The notes under the pieces were generated by a model. That model searched no databases and was not told the origin of the DNA. It worked only from the letters and a program-made list of their open reading frames with translations. Positions 8,249 to 16,492 of a stretch of DNA of 64,000 nt are shown piece after piece (the stretch's first letter is position 1; the number at the start of each line of letters is the position of its first letter). The stretch is from Actinomycetes bacterium (lineage in GTDB: Bacteria; Actinomycetota; Acidimicrobiia; Acidimicrobiales; Ilumatobacteraceae): NCBI GenBank assembly GCA_021414085.1, contig JAIOPC010000011.1, forward strand, positions 192,914-256,913. Reading direction: 5' to 3'. Both the position numbers and the translations under genes were made by a program.

Positions 8249-8344
8249 ATGGGCTCACTGATCAAGAAGCGCCGCAAGCGCATGCGCAAGAAGAAGCACA
8301 AGAAGATGCTCCGCCGCACGCGGCACCAGCGCGCTCGTAAGTAG
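8249..8344 (+). CDS. bS22-like micro ribosomal protein (AURKAIP1/COX24 domain)
   Basis: A 31-codon gene too short for the ORF track: 'MGSLIKKRRKRMRKKKHKK' followed by MLRRTRHQRARK. It is almost entirely Lys/Arg. It matches the short AURKAIP1/COX24-domain proteins of actinobacteria, a member of which was seen in mycobacterial 30S structures and named bS22. The role is therefore structural, near the decoding region of the small subunit. It is divergent from the tRNA-Gln/glmU run and its stop codon lies 3 nt from the end of ispE on the other strand. Confidence 0.88.
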   Translation: MGSLIKKRRKRMRKKKHKKMLRRTRHQRARK

Positions 8345-8347
8345 TCC

Positions 8348-9091
8348 TTACGCTTCGGCGGGAACCGTCTGGGTGTGAATCACCCGAGCACCGGGCAGCG
8401 CTTCTGCAATCTGGTGATGGCCGCGCAGGAACCACGTAGCTCCGCTGCCGGCGAGCGTGAGTCGTTGACCCGCAGCCGCTTCGATTCGATCGCGCCACTC
8501 CGCGAGCCGCGGCTCGACTGTGATCGCCGCTTCCTCTAGGTCGTTCGTCTGCGAGTGTGGACCACCGAGTTCGTCCCATGCGCGATACGCGGCAGGCGTG
8601 CTGACGGCGAGTGGCGGAATCACCAGAGTGATCGCGAGCGGTTCGAACGGCAGCGGCTCGATCAGTTCGCCGATGCCACGAACCCGTGCGCGACCACCCA
8701 CGAGACAGAACGGCACGTCGGCGCCGATCGCGGCTGCGCCCGCGAGATTGTTGTAGCCGGCCCAGCGCAGCACCGCGGCCGCGTCGCTTGATCCACCGCC
8801 AAGGCCTCCTCCGTGCGGGATCGCCTTGTGGATGTGTGCGCCAGCGGAGCGACCGGCGAGCTGCAAGGCCCGCGCGACGAGATTGCTGCCGTCGAGAGGA
8901 GTCCCGTCGGCGAACGGGCCGTCGCATGTGATGCCAGTGCCGTCCGGTGCGATCGTCAGAGTGTCGGCGAGCGCCAGCGACACCATTTCCGCGTCGATCA
9001 GGTGGTAGCCGTCGGCGCGCACGTCAGTGATGCGCAGCGTCAGCGTCAACTTCGCGTGCGCTCGCACTGTGACGCTCATTGGGCTGCTCAT
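8348..9091 (-). CDS. ispE: 4-diphosphocytidyl-2-C-methyl-D-erythritol kinase
   Basis: A GHMP kinase of the MEP isoprenoid pathway that phosphorylates CDP-ME. Seen: 'VRAHAKLTLTLRITDVRADGYH' with the conserved Lys, the ATP loop 'PHGGGLGGGSSDAAAVLRW' and the C-terminal 'LTLAGSGATWFL'. At 247 aa it is shorter than the E. coli enzyme (about 283). The start is the ATG at 9091, which overlaps the rsmA stop (ATGA). A second ATG at 9079 follows an exact 12-nt repeat of the first start region and is also possible. The track's 407-aa version is an artificial extension into rsmA. Confidence 0.93.
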   Translation of the reverse strand: MSSPMSVTVRAHAKLTLTLRITDVRADGYHLIDAEMVSLALADTLTIAPDGTGITCDGPFADGTPLDGSNLVARALQLAGRSAGAHIHKAIPHGGGLGGGSSDAAAVLRWAGYNNLAGAAAIGADVPFCLVGGRARVRGIGELIEPLPFEPLAITLVIPPLAVSTPAAYRAWDELGGPHSQTNDLEEAAITVEPRLAEWRDRIEAAAGQRLTLAGSGATWFLRGHHQIAEALPGARVIHTQTVPAEA

Positions 9092-9909
9092 TGGGCTGCT
9101 CGCCAGCTCAGGGCCAAGCGACCCCACTCGTGCACGTCGAGCTCCTCGGGTCGTCGTGCGGCGTCGATGCCAGCCTCGTCGAACACTGTTGGCGACACAA
9201 CGTCGGCGAGCGAGCGCCGCAGCATCTTGCGCCGCTGCCCAAACGCGGTGCGCATCAGCAGAAACAAATCGGCACTCGCCGCCTCGGTCGCCGGATGCGG
9301 GCGGCGCCGGATGTCGGCAAGCGCAGATTCGACCTTCGGGCGTGGCACAAACACGTTGGCGGGAACCAATCCGGCGATGCGAGCCGTGGCCCAGTACGCG
9401 ATCTTCACCGTTACTGCTCCGTACTGCGGGGTGCGCGGCGCGGCGCAGAACCGCTCGGCGGCTTCGCGCTGCACCATCACGAGCATTCGCTCGATCTGCG
9501 GAACACCGTCGAGTAAGTCGCACACCAGCGGTGTCGCCACGTTGTACGGCAAGTTCGCAACCAAAACCCATCCGCTCTCGCCGCCGAGAAGTTCGGGCCA
9601 GTCGGCGCGCATTGCGTCGGTTTCAACGACCGTCACGTTCTTGTGCGGCAGCATCACTTCTCGCAGCACGGGCACGATGCCGCGATCGACCTCCACCGCC
9701 AAGATCTCGGCGCCGGTTTCGGCGAGCGCCAGTGTCAACGAACCGAACCCGGCGCCCACTTCAACGACGCGATCGCCCGGGCCGATCTCGGCGAGCCGGG
9801 CGATTCGCCGCACCGTATTCGCGTCGGCCACAAAGTTCTGGCCAAGATCGCGGCGCGGGCTCAGGCCGCCACGGGCGAGCAATTCGGTGATCGTCGTCCG
9901 GTTGTGCAC
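9088..9909 (-). CDS. rsmA: 16S rRNA dimethyladenosine transferase
   Basis: RsmA/KsgA dimethylates two adjacent adenines in the 3' hairpin of 16S rRNA during 30S assembly. Seen in order: 'LSPRRDLGQNFVAD', SAM motif I 'VVEVGAGFGSLTLAL', catalytic motif 'VLVANLPYNVATPLV' (NLPY), and 'VFVPRPKVESALADI'. I start it at the GTG at 9909 (VHNRTTITELL), which overlaps the upstream gene stop by one base (TAGTG) and gives 273 aa. The track start at 9999 adds an Arg-rich artefact. Confidence 0.95.
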   Translation of the reverse strand: MHNRTTITELLARGGLSPRRDLGQNFVADANTVRRIARLAEIGPGDRVVEVGAGFGSLTLALAETGAEILAVEVDRGIVPVLREVMLPHKNVTVVETDAMRADWPELLGGESGWVLVANLPYNVATPLVCDLLDGVPQIERMLVMVQREAAERFCAAPRTPQYGAVTVKIAYWATARIAGLVPANVFVPRPKVESALADIRRRPHPATEAASADLFLLMRTAFGQRRKMLRRSLADVVSPTVFDEAGIDAARRPEELDVHEWGRLALSWRAAQ

Positions 9910-10535
9910 TAATTGGTGACCGAGGTATCGCCGGAGGTGTCGACCGTGGTATCGGCGACCTGCTCGCCTCCCACGTCGACGGGTGCGTCGGGATCCCATC
10001 GCACTCGCACTGGCAGCGGCGCATCAGCGAGGTCGCCGATCAGGCCGAACGCATCGGTGCCCAACACCATGCCCACACCAGGCGGAATGGTGACGCCCTG
10101 AGTGTTGGTGCACGTTGTCGACTGGCCGTTGTCGACGTTGGTGACGGTGAGCAGCGCACCATCGGGTGCCAGCGTCGTCGAACATCTCGGCTTGCGAGTC
10201 GACACCGGATTGCCGGCGGCGTCGGTGGCATCGTTGTAGCGAGTGAACTGAGTCGTGGTGAGAAACTCTGTGGAATTGGGCTCCGGCGCGGTTGCGATGC
10301 TGACCGGATCGGCCGACGAGGGGTCGTCTCCACCGCCGATGAATAGTGGCGGGTAGGGCTCGTATTCGGTAGTCGAAGGTGCCGAATTGCCGGCATCGTC
10401 GGCGCACCCGACGCACGTAGTGGCCGAGGAACTGTCGTTGTTCGATGAGCCACTGCTCAGCACCCAGAACACAGCCAGTATCGAAACCGTGATCAGCGCG
10501 GCAACGCGGATGCGGCGGCGGTCGAATGTGTTCAT
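9909..10535 (-). CDS. Membrane-anchored RlpA-like double-psi beta-barrel protein
   Basis: A 208-aa protein with a short cytoplasmic N-terminus (NTFDRRRIR), one transmembrane segment ('VAALITVSILAVFWVLSS'), and a Ser/Thr/Asp-rich linker with a CVGC pair. The C-terminal domain of about 90 residues ('TQFTRYNDATDAAGNPVSTR', 'LLTVTNVDNGQSTTC', 'LADAPLPVRVRWD') has the spacing of RlpA-like DPBB folds, which in known proteins bind or cleave peptidoglycan. It lies between tatD and rsmA, the place where many actinobacteria encode the resuscitation factor RpfB. A cell-wall role is inferred from position and fold. Catalytic residues were not confirmed. Confidence 0.72.
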   Translation of the reverse strand: MNTFDRRRIRVAALITVSILAVFWVLSSGSSNNDSSSATTCVGCADDAGNSAPSTTEYEPYPPLFIGGGDDPSSADPVSIATAPEPNSTEFLTTTQFTRYNDATDAAGNPVSTRKPRCSTTLAPDGALLTVTNVDNGQSTTCTNTQGVTIPPGVGMVLGTDAFGLIGDLADAPLPVRVRWDPDAPVDVGGEQVADTTVDTSGDTSVTN

Positions 10536-10550
10536 GGTGAGCCTGAAACG

Positions 10551-11315
10551 CTACGGACGTAGCGCAGGGAAGGCAAGGCAGGCGTTCTCCACGGTTGCCT
10601 GGCGCACCTCGTCCAGTGGCACCCCACGCAGATCGGCGAGCGCTTGCACGACAACTGTGACGTATTCCGGGCGGTTGGTGCTGCCGCGGTGCGGGATGGG
10701 CGCAAGGTATGGGCTGTCGGTCTCGGCCAACATGCGATCGGCGGGGCACATCTTTGCGGCGGCCTGCAGATCGGCAGCGGTCTTGAAGGTGACGATGCCA
10801 CTGAAGCTCAAGTATGCGCCGAGATCGAGGCAGCGACGTGCTTCTTCCGGCCCGCCAGTGAAGCAGTGGAAGATCGTCCGCTCTGGAGCACCTTCGGTGG
10901 TGAGGACATCGAACGTGTCGTCCCACGCATCGCGGGCGTGCACGACAAGCGGCAACTTTCGTTCGTGCGCGATGTGAATCTGATCGGCGAACGCGATGCG
11001 CTGCTGCGCTCGGGGCGAGTGCTCGTAGAAGTAGTCGAGCCCCGCTTCGCCAACAGCAATCACATTCGGGTCGTCGAAGAAGTGGCGAATGGTGTCGACC
11101 CCGTGCACGGCTTCGTGTGGATGCAGCCCGGCGCTTGCGTATACGCCGTCGTAGCGTGCGGCGATGTCGATGGCTTGTTGCGTGGTCGCCGCGTCGCAGC
11201 CGATGGTGATCATCTTCGCCACACCGGCGGCGCGTGCTCCGGCGATCACCTCGGCAACATCGATACCCCGCGTGTCGTACAGGTGGCAGTGACTGTCGAT
11301 GTACATGTCGGTCAT
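10551..11315 (-). CDS. tatD: TatD-family metal-dependent DNase
   Basis: 254 aa, TIM-barrel amidohydrolase-type nuclease. Metal ligands are visible: 'YIDSHCHLYD' (HxH), 'AVGEAGLDYFYE' (Glu), 'LPLVVHARDAW' (His), 'TIFHCFTGG' (His) and 'LAETDSPYLAP' (Asp). Family members are 3'-5' exonucleases or D-aminoacyl-tRNA/DNA repair factors, and the cellular role here is not determined. It is transcribed with metG upstream and the RlpA-like gene downstream. Confidence 0.94.
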   Translation of the reverse strand: MTDMYIDSHCHLYDTRGIDVAEVIAGARAAGVAKMITIGCDAATTQQAIDIAARYDGVYASAGLHPHEAVHGVDTIRHFFDDPNVIAVGEAGLDYFYEHSPRAQQRIAFADQIHIAHERKLPLVVHARDAWDDTFDVLTTEGAPERTIFHCFTGGPEEARRCLDLGAYLSFSGIVTFKTAADLQAAAKMCPADRMLAETDSPYLAPIPHRGSTNRPEYVTVVVQALADLRGVPLDEVRQATVENACLAFPALRP

Positions 11316-11323
11316 CGTCGTGT

Positions 11324-11357
11324 GCCGTTCATCGTCGCGGGCCGTTCATCGTCGCGG
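11324..11357. repeat. 17-bp tandem duplication at the metG 3' end
   Basis: The sequence GCCGTTCATCGTCGCGG occurs twice back to back (11324-11340 and 11341-11357), spanning the metG stop and the metG-tatD gap. It looks like a slippage duplication and may have shifted the metG C-terminus by a few codons. Confidence 0.85.
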
Positions 11358-12848
11358 GAACAGCGGCTCGCCCTTGGTGACCGACAAGCCACCTGGATAG
11401 CCACCCCACTGCGCTGCAACGGGAAGTCGCTGGTCGTTGATGTCGCCGGACAGGCCGATTCGCTCCCACACGATCTGGCTGGTCGCAGGCACGGCTGGGC
11501 TGGCGAGGATGGCGACGATGCGGAGTGCTTCGAGTGCGTCGCCCATCACCGTGTCGACCGCGGGACCGGGTTCGGCCTTCCAGGGTTCGTTCGATTCCAA
11601 GTAGGCGTTCGTTGCGCGAATCAGTTGCCACGTCGCATCGAGCGCGCGGCTTGGTTGCACTGTTACCCATCCCTCGGCTGTGGCCTCGTAGGCCGTGGCC
11701 GCCGCGGTGGCAAGAGGTGAATCGGCACGCGGCGCGGGACCGATGCCACCACACTTCTTGTCGACCACGGTCGCGACGCGCGACAACAGGTTGCCGAGGT
11801 TGTTGGCGAGATCGCTGTTGTAGCGCCCGATCAGGCCTTCGTACGTGAAGTCGCCATCTTGGCCGTACGTGGTTTCGGCAAGCACGTAGTAGCGGAAGCC
11901 GTCGACGCCGATGTCGTCGATGAGGTCGAGTGGGTTCACGACGTTGCCGCTGGTCTTGCTCATCTTCTCGCCACCAGAGAGCAACCAGCCACCGACCGCC
12001 CAGCCCGCGGGCGGCTCGATGCCGGCGCTGATCAGCATTGCGGGCCAATACACGCAGTGATGGCGAATGATGTCTTTGCCGATCAAGTGCCGGGCGGGCC
12101 ACCACTTGTCGAATTCCGTCGTGTCGTCGCTACCGAAGCCGATTGCAGTGATGTAGTTCGCCAGCGCGTCGAACCACACGTAGGCAACGTGCTTCGCGTC
12201 CCACGGCAAGGGGATGCCCCACTTGAGGCTGGTGCGACTGACGCTGAAGTCGCGCAGTCCACCACGGATCAATCCGAGCGCTTCGTTCGCACGAAACTCG
12301 GGAATAATCACGCCCGGGTGTGCGGCGTACCAATCGAGCAACCGTTGCTCGAAACGGCTGAGGCGGAAGAAGTAGTTCTCTTCCTCGTAGTACTCGACGG
12401 GCCGCTTGTGGATCTTGCACAGATCACCCGGATCAAGTTCGTCGTCGGTGTAGTACTCCTCGCACGCCACGCAGTACTTGCCCTTGTACACGTCGAGCTC
12501 GATATCGCCAGCGTCGTAGCAGCGCTGCAGCAGTTCGGCGACGCCGAGCTTGTGGCGCGTCTCGGTGGTGCGAATGAAGTCGTCGTTGCTGATGTTCAGT
12601 CGCTGCCACGCCTGCTCGTACAACGGTGCGATCTCGTCGACGAAATCCTGCGCGCTCTTGCCAGCGGCGTCGGCGTAGTCCTGCACCTTCTGGCCGTGCT
12701 CGTCGGTGCCGGTGAGGAAGTGCACGTCGTCGCCGAGCAAGCGGTGCCAGCGGGCGAGAGCATCGCCGATGATGGTGGTGTACGCATGGCCAAGGTGCGG
12801 CTTGGCAGTGACGTAATAGATGGGGGTGGTGAGGTAGTACGTGGTCAC
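11346..12848 (-). CDS. metG: Methionyl-tRNA synthetase
   Basis: Charges tRNA-Met in the cytoplasm. 500 aa. Class I motifs: HIGH-type 'TAKPHLGHAYTTIIGD' and KMSKS-type 'GEKMSKTSGNVVNP'. A zinc-knob remnant reads 'YCVACEEYYTDDELDPGDLC' (three Cys). The anticodon-binding helical domain follows ('NSDLANNLGNLLSRV'). There is no C-terminal Trbp111 dimerisation domain, as usual for the short actinobacterial form. The start is GTG at 12848 with AAAGGA upstream. Confidence 0.96.
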   Translation of the reverse strand: MTTYYLTTPIYYVTAKPHLGHAYTTIIGDALARWHRLLGDDVHFLTGTDEHGQKVQDYADAAGKSAQDFVDEIAPLYEQAWQRLNISNDDFIRTTETRHKLGVAELLQRCYDAGDIELDVYKGKYCVACEEYYTDDELDPGDLCKIHKRPVEYYEEENYFFRLSRFEQRLLDWYAAHPGVIIPEFRANEALGLIRGGLRDFSVSRTSLKWGIPLPWDAKHVAYVWFDALANYITAIGFGSDDTTEFDKWWPARHLIGKDIIRHHCVYWPAMLISAGIEPPAGWAVGGWLLSGGEKMSKTSGNVVNPLDLIDDIGVDGFRYYVLAETTYGQDGDFTYEGLIGRYNSDLANNLGNLLSRVATVVDKKCGGIGPAPRADSPLATAAATAYEATAEGWVTVQPSRALDATWQLIRATNAYLESNEPWKAEPGPAVDTVMGDALEALRIVAILASPAVPATSQIVWERIGLSGDINDQRLPVAAQWGGYPGGLSVTKGEPLFPRR

Positions 12849-12993
12849 GGGAAGTCCTTTCGAAGAATGGCGAATAACCGGCTGATCAGGAGCCGGTGCG
12901 CATTCGACGGGTGAGGGCCACGTAGGTCACGGATGTCAGGATACGCCCGCGTGCGCTCGCTGGGGCAAGCACTTAACCGATACCGTCCAGCCG

Positions 12994-13905
12994 ATGCCAA
13001 GGCCGCTACCGGACACACGTCAACTCGGTCCATGCGTGACTGTGTTGTTCGGTAAGGACCAAGGCAAGTATCCCGACGGCAACAGCGTGCTGGTGCGGGG
13101 GTCGTCCGGGTCGTTGCTGATCGATCCATCGCAGACGGTGCATGCCGCTTCGCCGGCGCTGCACGTCGACCAGGTGCTGCTGACCCATGCGCATGAGGAT
13201 CACGCGGCCGGATTGTCTGCCGTGCAGTCGAGCGCTATCAGCGTGCACCAGCGTGACCTCGCTGCGTTGCAATCGGTGGCGGGCCTGATGGCGTTGTACG
13301 GGTTGCCGTCCGATCGAATCCCAGCGATGACGGACTTCGTGACCGAGCGCTTCCACTACTTGGGCTGGCCGAACGCGACCGGCTTCGAAGATGGCGCGAC
13401 ATGGGATCTCGGCGGGGCAGTGGTGCGGGCGATTGCAGCTCCCGGTCACACGGGTGGCCATTGTCTGCTCTCGATCGAGCAGGCGAATGGCCCGACCGTC
13501 GTGGTGACCGGCGACATCGACTTGTCGAGTTTTGGTCCGTACTACGGCGACGCAGGCAGCAGCCTTGAGGAGTTCGAGGCGACGCTGCGCATGTTGCCGA
13601 CCGTCGCCGCCGATCACTACGTCACGTTCCATCACAAGGGCGTCGTTGACGACCACGACGAGTTCGTTGCTGCGGTTGCGGCGTTCAGCGAAGCAATCGC
13701 TCGCCGCGAAGCTGCGTTGCTCGGGCTGCTTGAGCCCCCGCGCACACTCGAGCAGTTGGTCGAGATCGGGATTGTGTATCGGCCGGGCACGCGCCCGCCG
13801 TTGTTTGGCGACAGCGTGGAGAAGCGGTCGATTCAGCAACACCTCGATCGCCTGCTCGCCGATGACGCGATCGCCAGCGACGGCCGCGAGTATTGGCGGC
13901 TATGA
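12994..13905 (+). CDS. Metallo-beta-lactamase-fold hydrolase
   Basis: 303 aa. Metal motif 'QVLLTHAHEDHAAGLSAV' (HxHxDH), further His in 'IAAPGHTGGHCLLSIE' and Asp in 'VVVTGDIDLSSFGPYYGD', then 'HYVTFHHKGVVDD'. The C-terminal region ('REAALLGLLEPPRTLEQLVE', 'RSIQQHLDRLLADDAI') resembles the winged-helix tail of LACTB2-like hydrolases. The substrate is unknown. It could be a thioesterase or glyoxalase II-like, which would fit with the acyl-CoA thioesterase-like gene whose start overlaps its stop (ATGA). It is divergent from metG. Confidence 0.85.
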   Translation: MPRPLPDTRQLGPCVTVLFGKDQGKYPDGNSVLVRGSSGSLLIDPSQTVHAASPALHVDQVLLTHAHEDHAAGLSAVQSSAISVHQRDLAALQSVAGLMALYGLPSDRIPAMTDFVTERFHYLGWPNATGFEDGATWDLGGAVVRAIAAPGHTGGHCLLSIEQANGPTVVVTGDIDLSSFGPYYGDAGSSLEEFEATLRMLPTVAADHYVTFHHKGVVDDHDEFVAAVAAFSEAIARREAALLGLLEPPRTLEQLVEIGIVYRPGTRPPLFGDSVEKRSIQQHLDRLLADDAIASDGREYWRL

Positions 13906-14690
13906 GCGAGTTCGACGACGCAACGCGCGTGTCCGCCGATGGCGCGGCCGCGATTCACGACGGTTGGGATATCAACGGCAATGCGAATGGCGGCTATCTG
14001 TTGGCGTTGGCGGCGAGCCGTTTGCGAGCGGTGAGCGGTAGTCCCGACCCACTGTCGGTGACCGGCCACTACCTCGCTCCCGGCACGCCTGGGCCGGTGC
14101 AGATCGACGCAACGACGGTGAAGTCGGGGCGACGTTTCAACACGGTCACCGGGCAGATGCATCGCGACGGCAAACCGATTCTGCAAGCGACCGGAGTCTT
14201 CGGTGATCTCTCGCAAATGACCGACGACTTCACGCACATCGTCGGCGGACCGCCCGAGATGCCACCGATGGACGAATGCGTGCCGCGGTCGCCGGTGCAG
14301 GGGGTCGCGCACGTCGCTCTGAATGGGCGCCTGAACGTGCGGCTGCGGCCGGGTGACGAGTCGTTCATGCGCGGCGAACGCAAAGGCGATGCCGAAATGG
14401 CGGGTTGGTTCTCGTTCGCCGACGGTCGACCGGTCGACACATTGGCGCTGCTGCTCGCGTGCGACGCGTTCCCGCCGGCGGTGTTCCACATCGACCTCCC
14501 GCCAGGTTGGGTGCCGACGTTGGAGTACACCGTGCACGTGCGCGCAGTTCCGGCGCCGGGTCCGGTGCGATGCGTCTTTCGCACACACTTCGTGCAGGGC
14601 GGCTTCTTCAACGAAGACGGCGAGGTCTGGGACAGCCAAGACAGGTTGGTAGCCCAATCCCGCCAGCTCGGGTTGACCCCGCTCGGCTGA
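13902..14690 (+). CDS. Thioesterase family protein (double hotdog)
   Basis: 262 aa when started at the ATG at 13902, which overlaps the upstream stop as ATGA. Features fit the TesB-like/4HBT_3 double-hotdog group: 'WDINGNANGGYLLALAASRL' near the N-terminus (hotdog helix), 'VTGHYLAPGTPGPVQIDAT', and the second hotdog 'LEYTVHVRAVPAPGPVRCVF' ending in 'DSQDRLVAQSRQLGL', a typical TesB terminus. It probably hydrolyses acyl-CoA thioesters. Coupling to the MBL hydrolase suggests a shared acyl substrate, which is inference. Confidence 0.8.
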   Translation: MSEFDDATRVSADGAAAIHDGWDINGNANGGYLLALAASRLRAVSGSPDPLSVTGHYLAPGTPGPVQIDATTVKSGRRFNTVTGQMHRDGKPILQATGVFGDLSQMTDDFTHIVGGPPEMPPMDECVPRSPVQGVAHVALNGRLNVRLRPGDESFMRGERKGDAEMAGWFSFADGRPVDTLALLLACDAFPPAVFHIDLPPGWVPTLEYTVHVRAVPAPGPVRCVFRTHFVQGGFFNEDGEVWDSQDRLVAQSRQLGLTPLG

Positions 14691-14699
14691 CTTCTGTTG

Positions 14700-14796
14700 C
14701 GGGGGGTTTCATGCCGCAGCGGCTGTGCGGGGGGTTTCGTGCACGATTCCGTGCACGAAACCCCCGACAGAGCGGCTGCGTGCATGAAACCCCCCG
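14700..14796. repeat. Nested palindromic repeat between convergent genes
   Basis: The outer arms CGGGGGGTTTCATGC (14700) and GCATGAAACCCCCCG (14782) flank an inner perfect 16-bp hairpin, GGGGGTTTCGTGCACG / CGTGCACGAAACCCCC (14730-14765), with loop ATTC. The spacer between outer and inner arms (CGCAGCGGCT / AGCGGCTGCG) is also partly complementary. It may end transcription from both sides. A related copy at 37918 sits between divergent genes, which argues for a dispersed palindromic element. Confidence 0.8.
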
Positions 14797-14808
14797 GTAA
14801 GGGGTCGG

Positions 14809-15633
14809 CTAGCGGAAGAAGCCGCGGGAGCGCGAGGCCACTCGGGCGGCTCGACGAGTGCCGGTCGCGAAACCGCCCGCTACTAAACCGGCGGCGCCGA
14901 CCGCTTGCGTTGTGCGTCGGATGACGGCCTTCGTGCGCTTGCTGAACACGACGATCGGCCAACCTTCCTGACCGGCGAAGCGCTCGAGCTTTGCGTCGGG
15001 GTTGACTGCGACCGGGTGACCCACGCACTGCAGCATCGGCAGGTCGCTCGCCGAATCGCTGTACGCCCAGCAGCGATCGAGATCGAAGCCTTCCCAGCGG
15101 GCGAGCTCGACGATCGCTTCCACCTTGCCCGCCCCGTAGCAAAACGGACCGGCAAGCTCGCCGGTGTAGATGCCATCGACTATCTCGCTGCGCGTACCGA
15201 TGCCAGCTGTCATCCCAAGAGCCTTCGCCAACGGCTCAACGACTTCGATCGGCGAGGCGGAAACGATGTAGGTCGGGCGGCCGGCGTGGCGGTGCTGATC
15301 GAGCAATCGACGTGCTTCCGGACGAAGCTTGTCCATCAGCTTGGGAACGATGTCGGCGTTCAGCGCGATGAGGTCGTCGACGTGGATGCCTTTGACGGCG
15401 CCGAGGATGCGGTCGCGCACACCGTTGGATGTGTCGTCGCTGGCCCCAGCGAACTTGAACGCGACTGCGCTCGCCGCATCGCGCACAAACTGATGCGTTG
15501 GCACCAGCTTGCCGCGCCAAGCGGCGATCCCAAGCACGAACGCGCTCGACCCGGAAATCAGTGTGCGATCGAGGTCGAAGAACGCGGCGCTGTTCCCCGT
15601 GGAGTTGGAGTAGATGATGTGGGCGTCTGTCAT
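14809..15633 (-). CDS. HAD-IB family phosphatase (SerB-like)
   Basis: 274 aa. HAD motifs: I 'AAFFDLDRTLISGSSAF' (DxDxT), II 'TYIVSASPIEVVEPLA' (Ser), III Lys in 'GAGKVEAIVELA', IV 'CWAYSDSASDLPMLQCVG' (DxxxD). The C1 cap lies between motifs I and II, as in the HAD-IB group that includes phosphoserine phosphatase-like and lysophospholipid acyltransferase-associated enzymes. The C-terminus ('GAAGLVAGGFATGTRRAARV') is Gly/Ala-rich and may lie on the membrane. The substrate is unknown. Confidence 0.86.
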   Translation of the reverse strand: MTDAHIIYSNSTGNSAAFFDLDRTLISGSSAFVLGIAAWRGKLVPTHQFVRDAASAVAFKFAGASDDTSNGVRDRILGAVKGIHVDDLIALNADIVPKLMDKLRPEARRLLDQHRHAGRPTYIVSASPIEVVEPLAKALGMTAGIGTRSEIVDGIYTGELAGPFCYGAGKVEAIVELARWEGFDLDRCWAYSDSASDLPMLQCVGHPVAVNPDAKLERFAGQEGWPIVVFSKRTKAVIRRTTQAVGAAGLVAGGFATGTRRAARVASRSRGFFR

Positions 15634-15655
15634 GGCGGTAACTGGGTGTCGTTGC

Positions 15656-16492
15656 TTACCGGGGAATTGTTAGCGCCAGGTCGTACACGCGGCGCTTGTT
15701 GGCTCCGGTTGCAGCAATCACGGTAGCGATGGCCGCCCGCCGATCGGCTCCGCCCGCGAGTGCCGTGCGTAACGCGTCGGTGATGTCGTCGTCGGTGGCA
15801 GCGACGGCGACGTCGGCCGCTCCCTCGACGACCAGCACGTATTCACCACGAGGCGCAAGCTCGGCGACGTGCACCGCCGCGTCGGCCAACGTTCCGCGCC
15901 ACGTCTCCTCGTGCAGTTTCGTCAACTCACGCGCAAGCGCGATTTGTCGGTCGCCGCCGCATGCCGCAAGTAGATCGGCGACTGTGCGCTGTACGCGATG
16001 GGGTGCCTCGTAGAGCACGATTGTGCGCCGTTCGCTGGCAATGTCGGCCATCCGCTCCTTGCGATCCTTGCCGCTGCGCGGCAGGAAACCCTCGAATACG
16101 AATCGCGTTGTCTCGAATCCGCTGAGAACCAATCCCATCACCAGTGCCGCTGGTCCGGGCACGGCGCTGACGCGATGGCCAGCAGCGATCGCCGCGCGCA
16201 CCAATCGTGCGCCTGGGTCGCTGATGCCAGGTGTTCCCGCGTCGGTGAGCACCGCCACGTCGTGCCCGCTGGCCAACAGTTCCAGCACTTCGGCCGCCCG
16301 TGCATCCTCGGTGTGCTCGTTGGCGATCGCCAGCCGTACGCCCGCAACACCCGCGTGCGAGAGCAGCTTGCCGCTATGGCGCGTGTCTTCGCAGCAGATC
16401 AACGCACATGCGCGCAGCGTGGTGACGGCCCGCGGCGGCAGATCGCCGAGATTGCCGATGGGTGTGCTCACCAGCCAGAGCTGGCCGGTCAC
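15656..16492 (-). CDS. rsmI: 16S rRNA (cytidine(1402)-2'-O)-methyltransferase
   Basis: Methylates the ribose of C1402 in the ribosomal P site. Tetrapyrrole-methylase fold: 'LWLVSTPIGNLGDLPPRAV', 'ICCEDTRHSGKLLSHAG', 'VLTDAGTPGISDPGARLV', 'VSAVPGPAALVMGLVLSG' and 'TIVLYEAPHRVQRTVADLL'. The start is GTG at 16492, overlapping the DUF192 stop (GTGA), which gives 278 aa. The track start at 16531 extends into the upstream gene. Confidence 0.95.
   Translation of the reverse strand: MTGQLWLVSTPIGNLGDLPPRAVTTLRACALICCEDTRHSGKLLSHAGVAGVRLAIANEHTEDARAAEVLELLASGHDVAVLTDAGTPGISDPGARLVRAAIAAGHRVSAVPGPAALVMGLVLSGFETTRFVFEGFLPRSGKDRKERMADIASERRTIVLYEAPHRVQRTVADLLAACGGDRQIALARELTKLHEETWRGTLADAAVHVAELAPRGEYVLVVEGAADVAVAATDDDITDALRTALAGGADRRAAIATVIAATGANKRRVYDLALTIPR

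Noticed and set aside
8348-9571. 407-aa version of ispE
   Set aside because: Residues before MSSPMSVTV are an out-of-frame reading of rsmA.
11324-11357. Tandem 17-mers considered as a CRISPR start
   Set aside because: Only two copies, no spacers, partly inside metG; a simple duplication.
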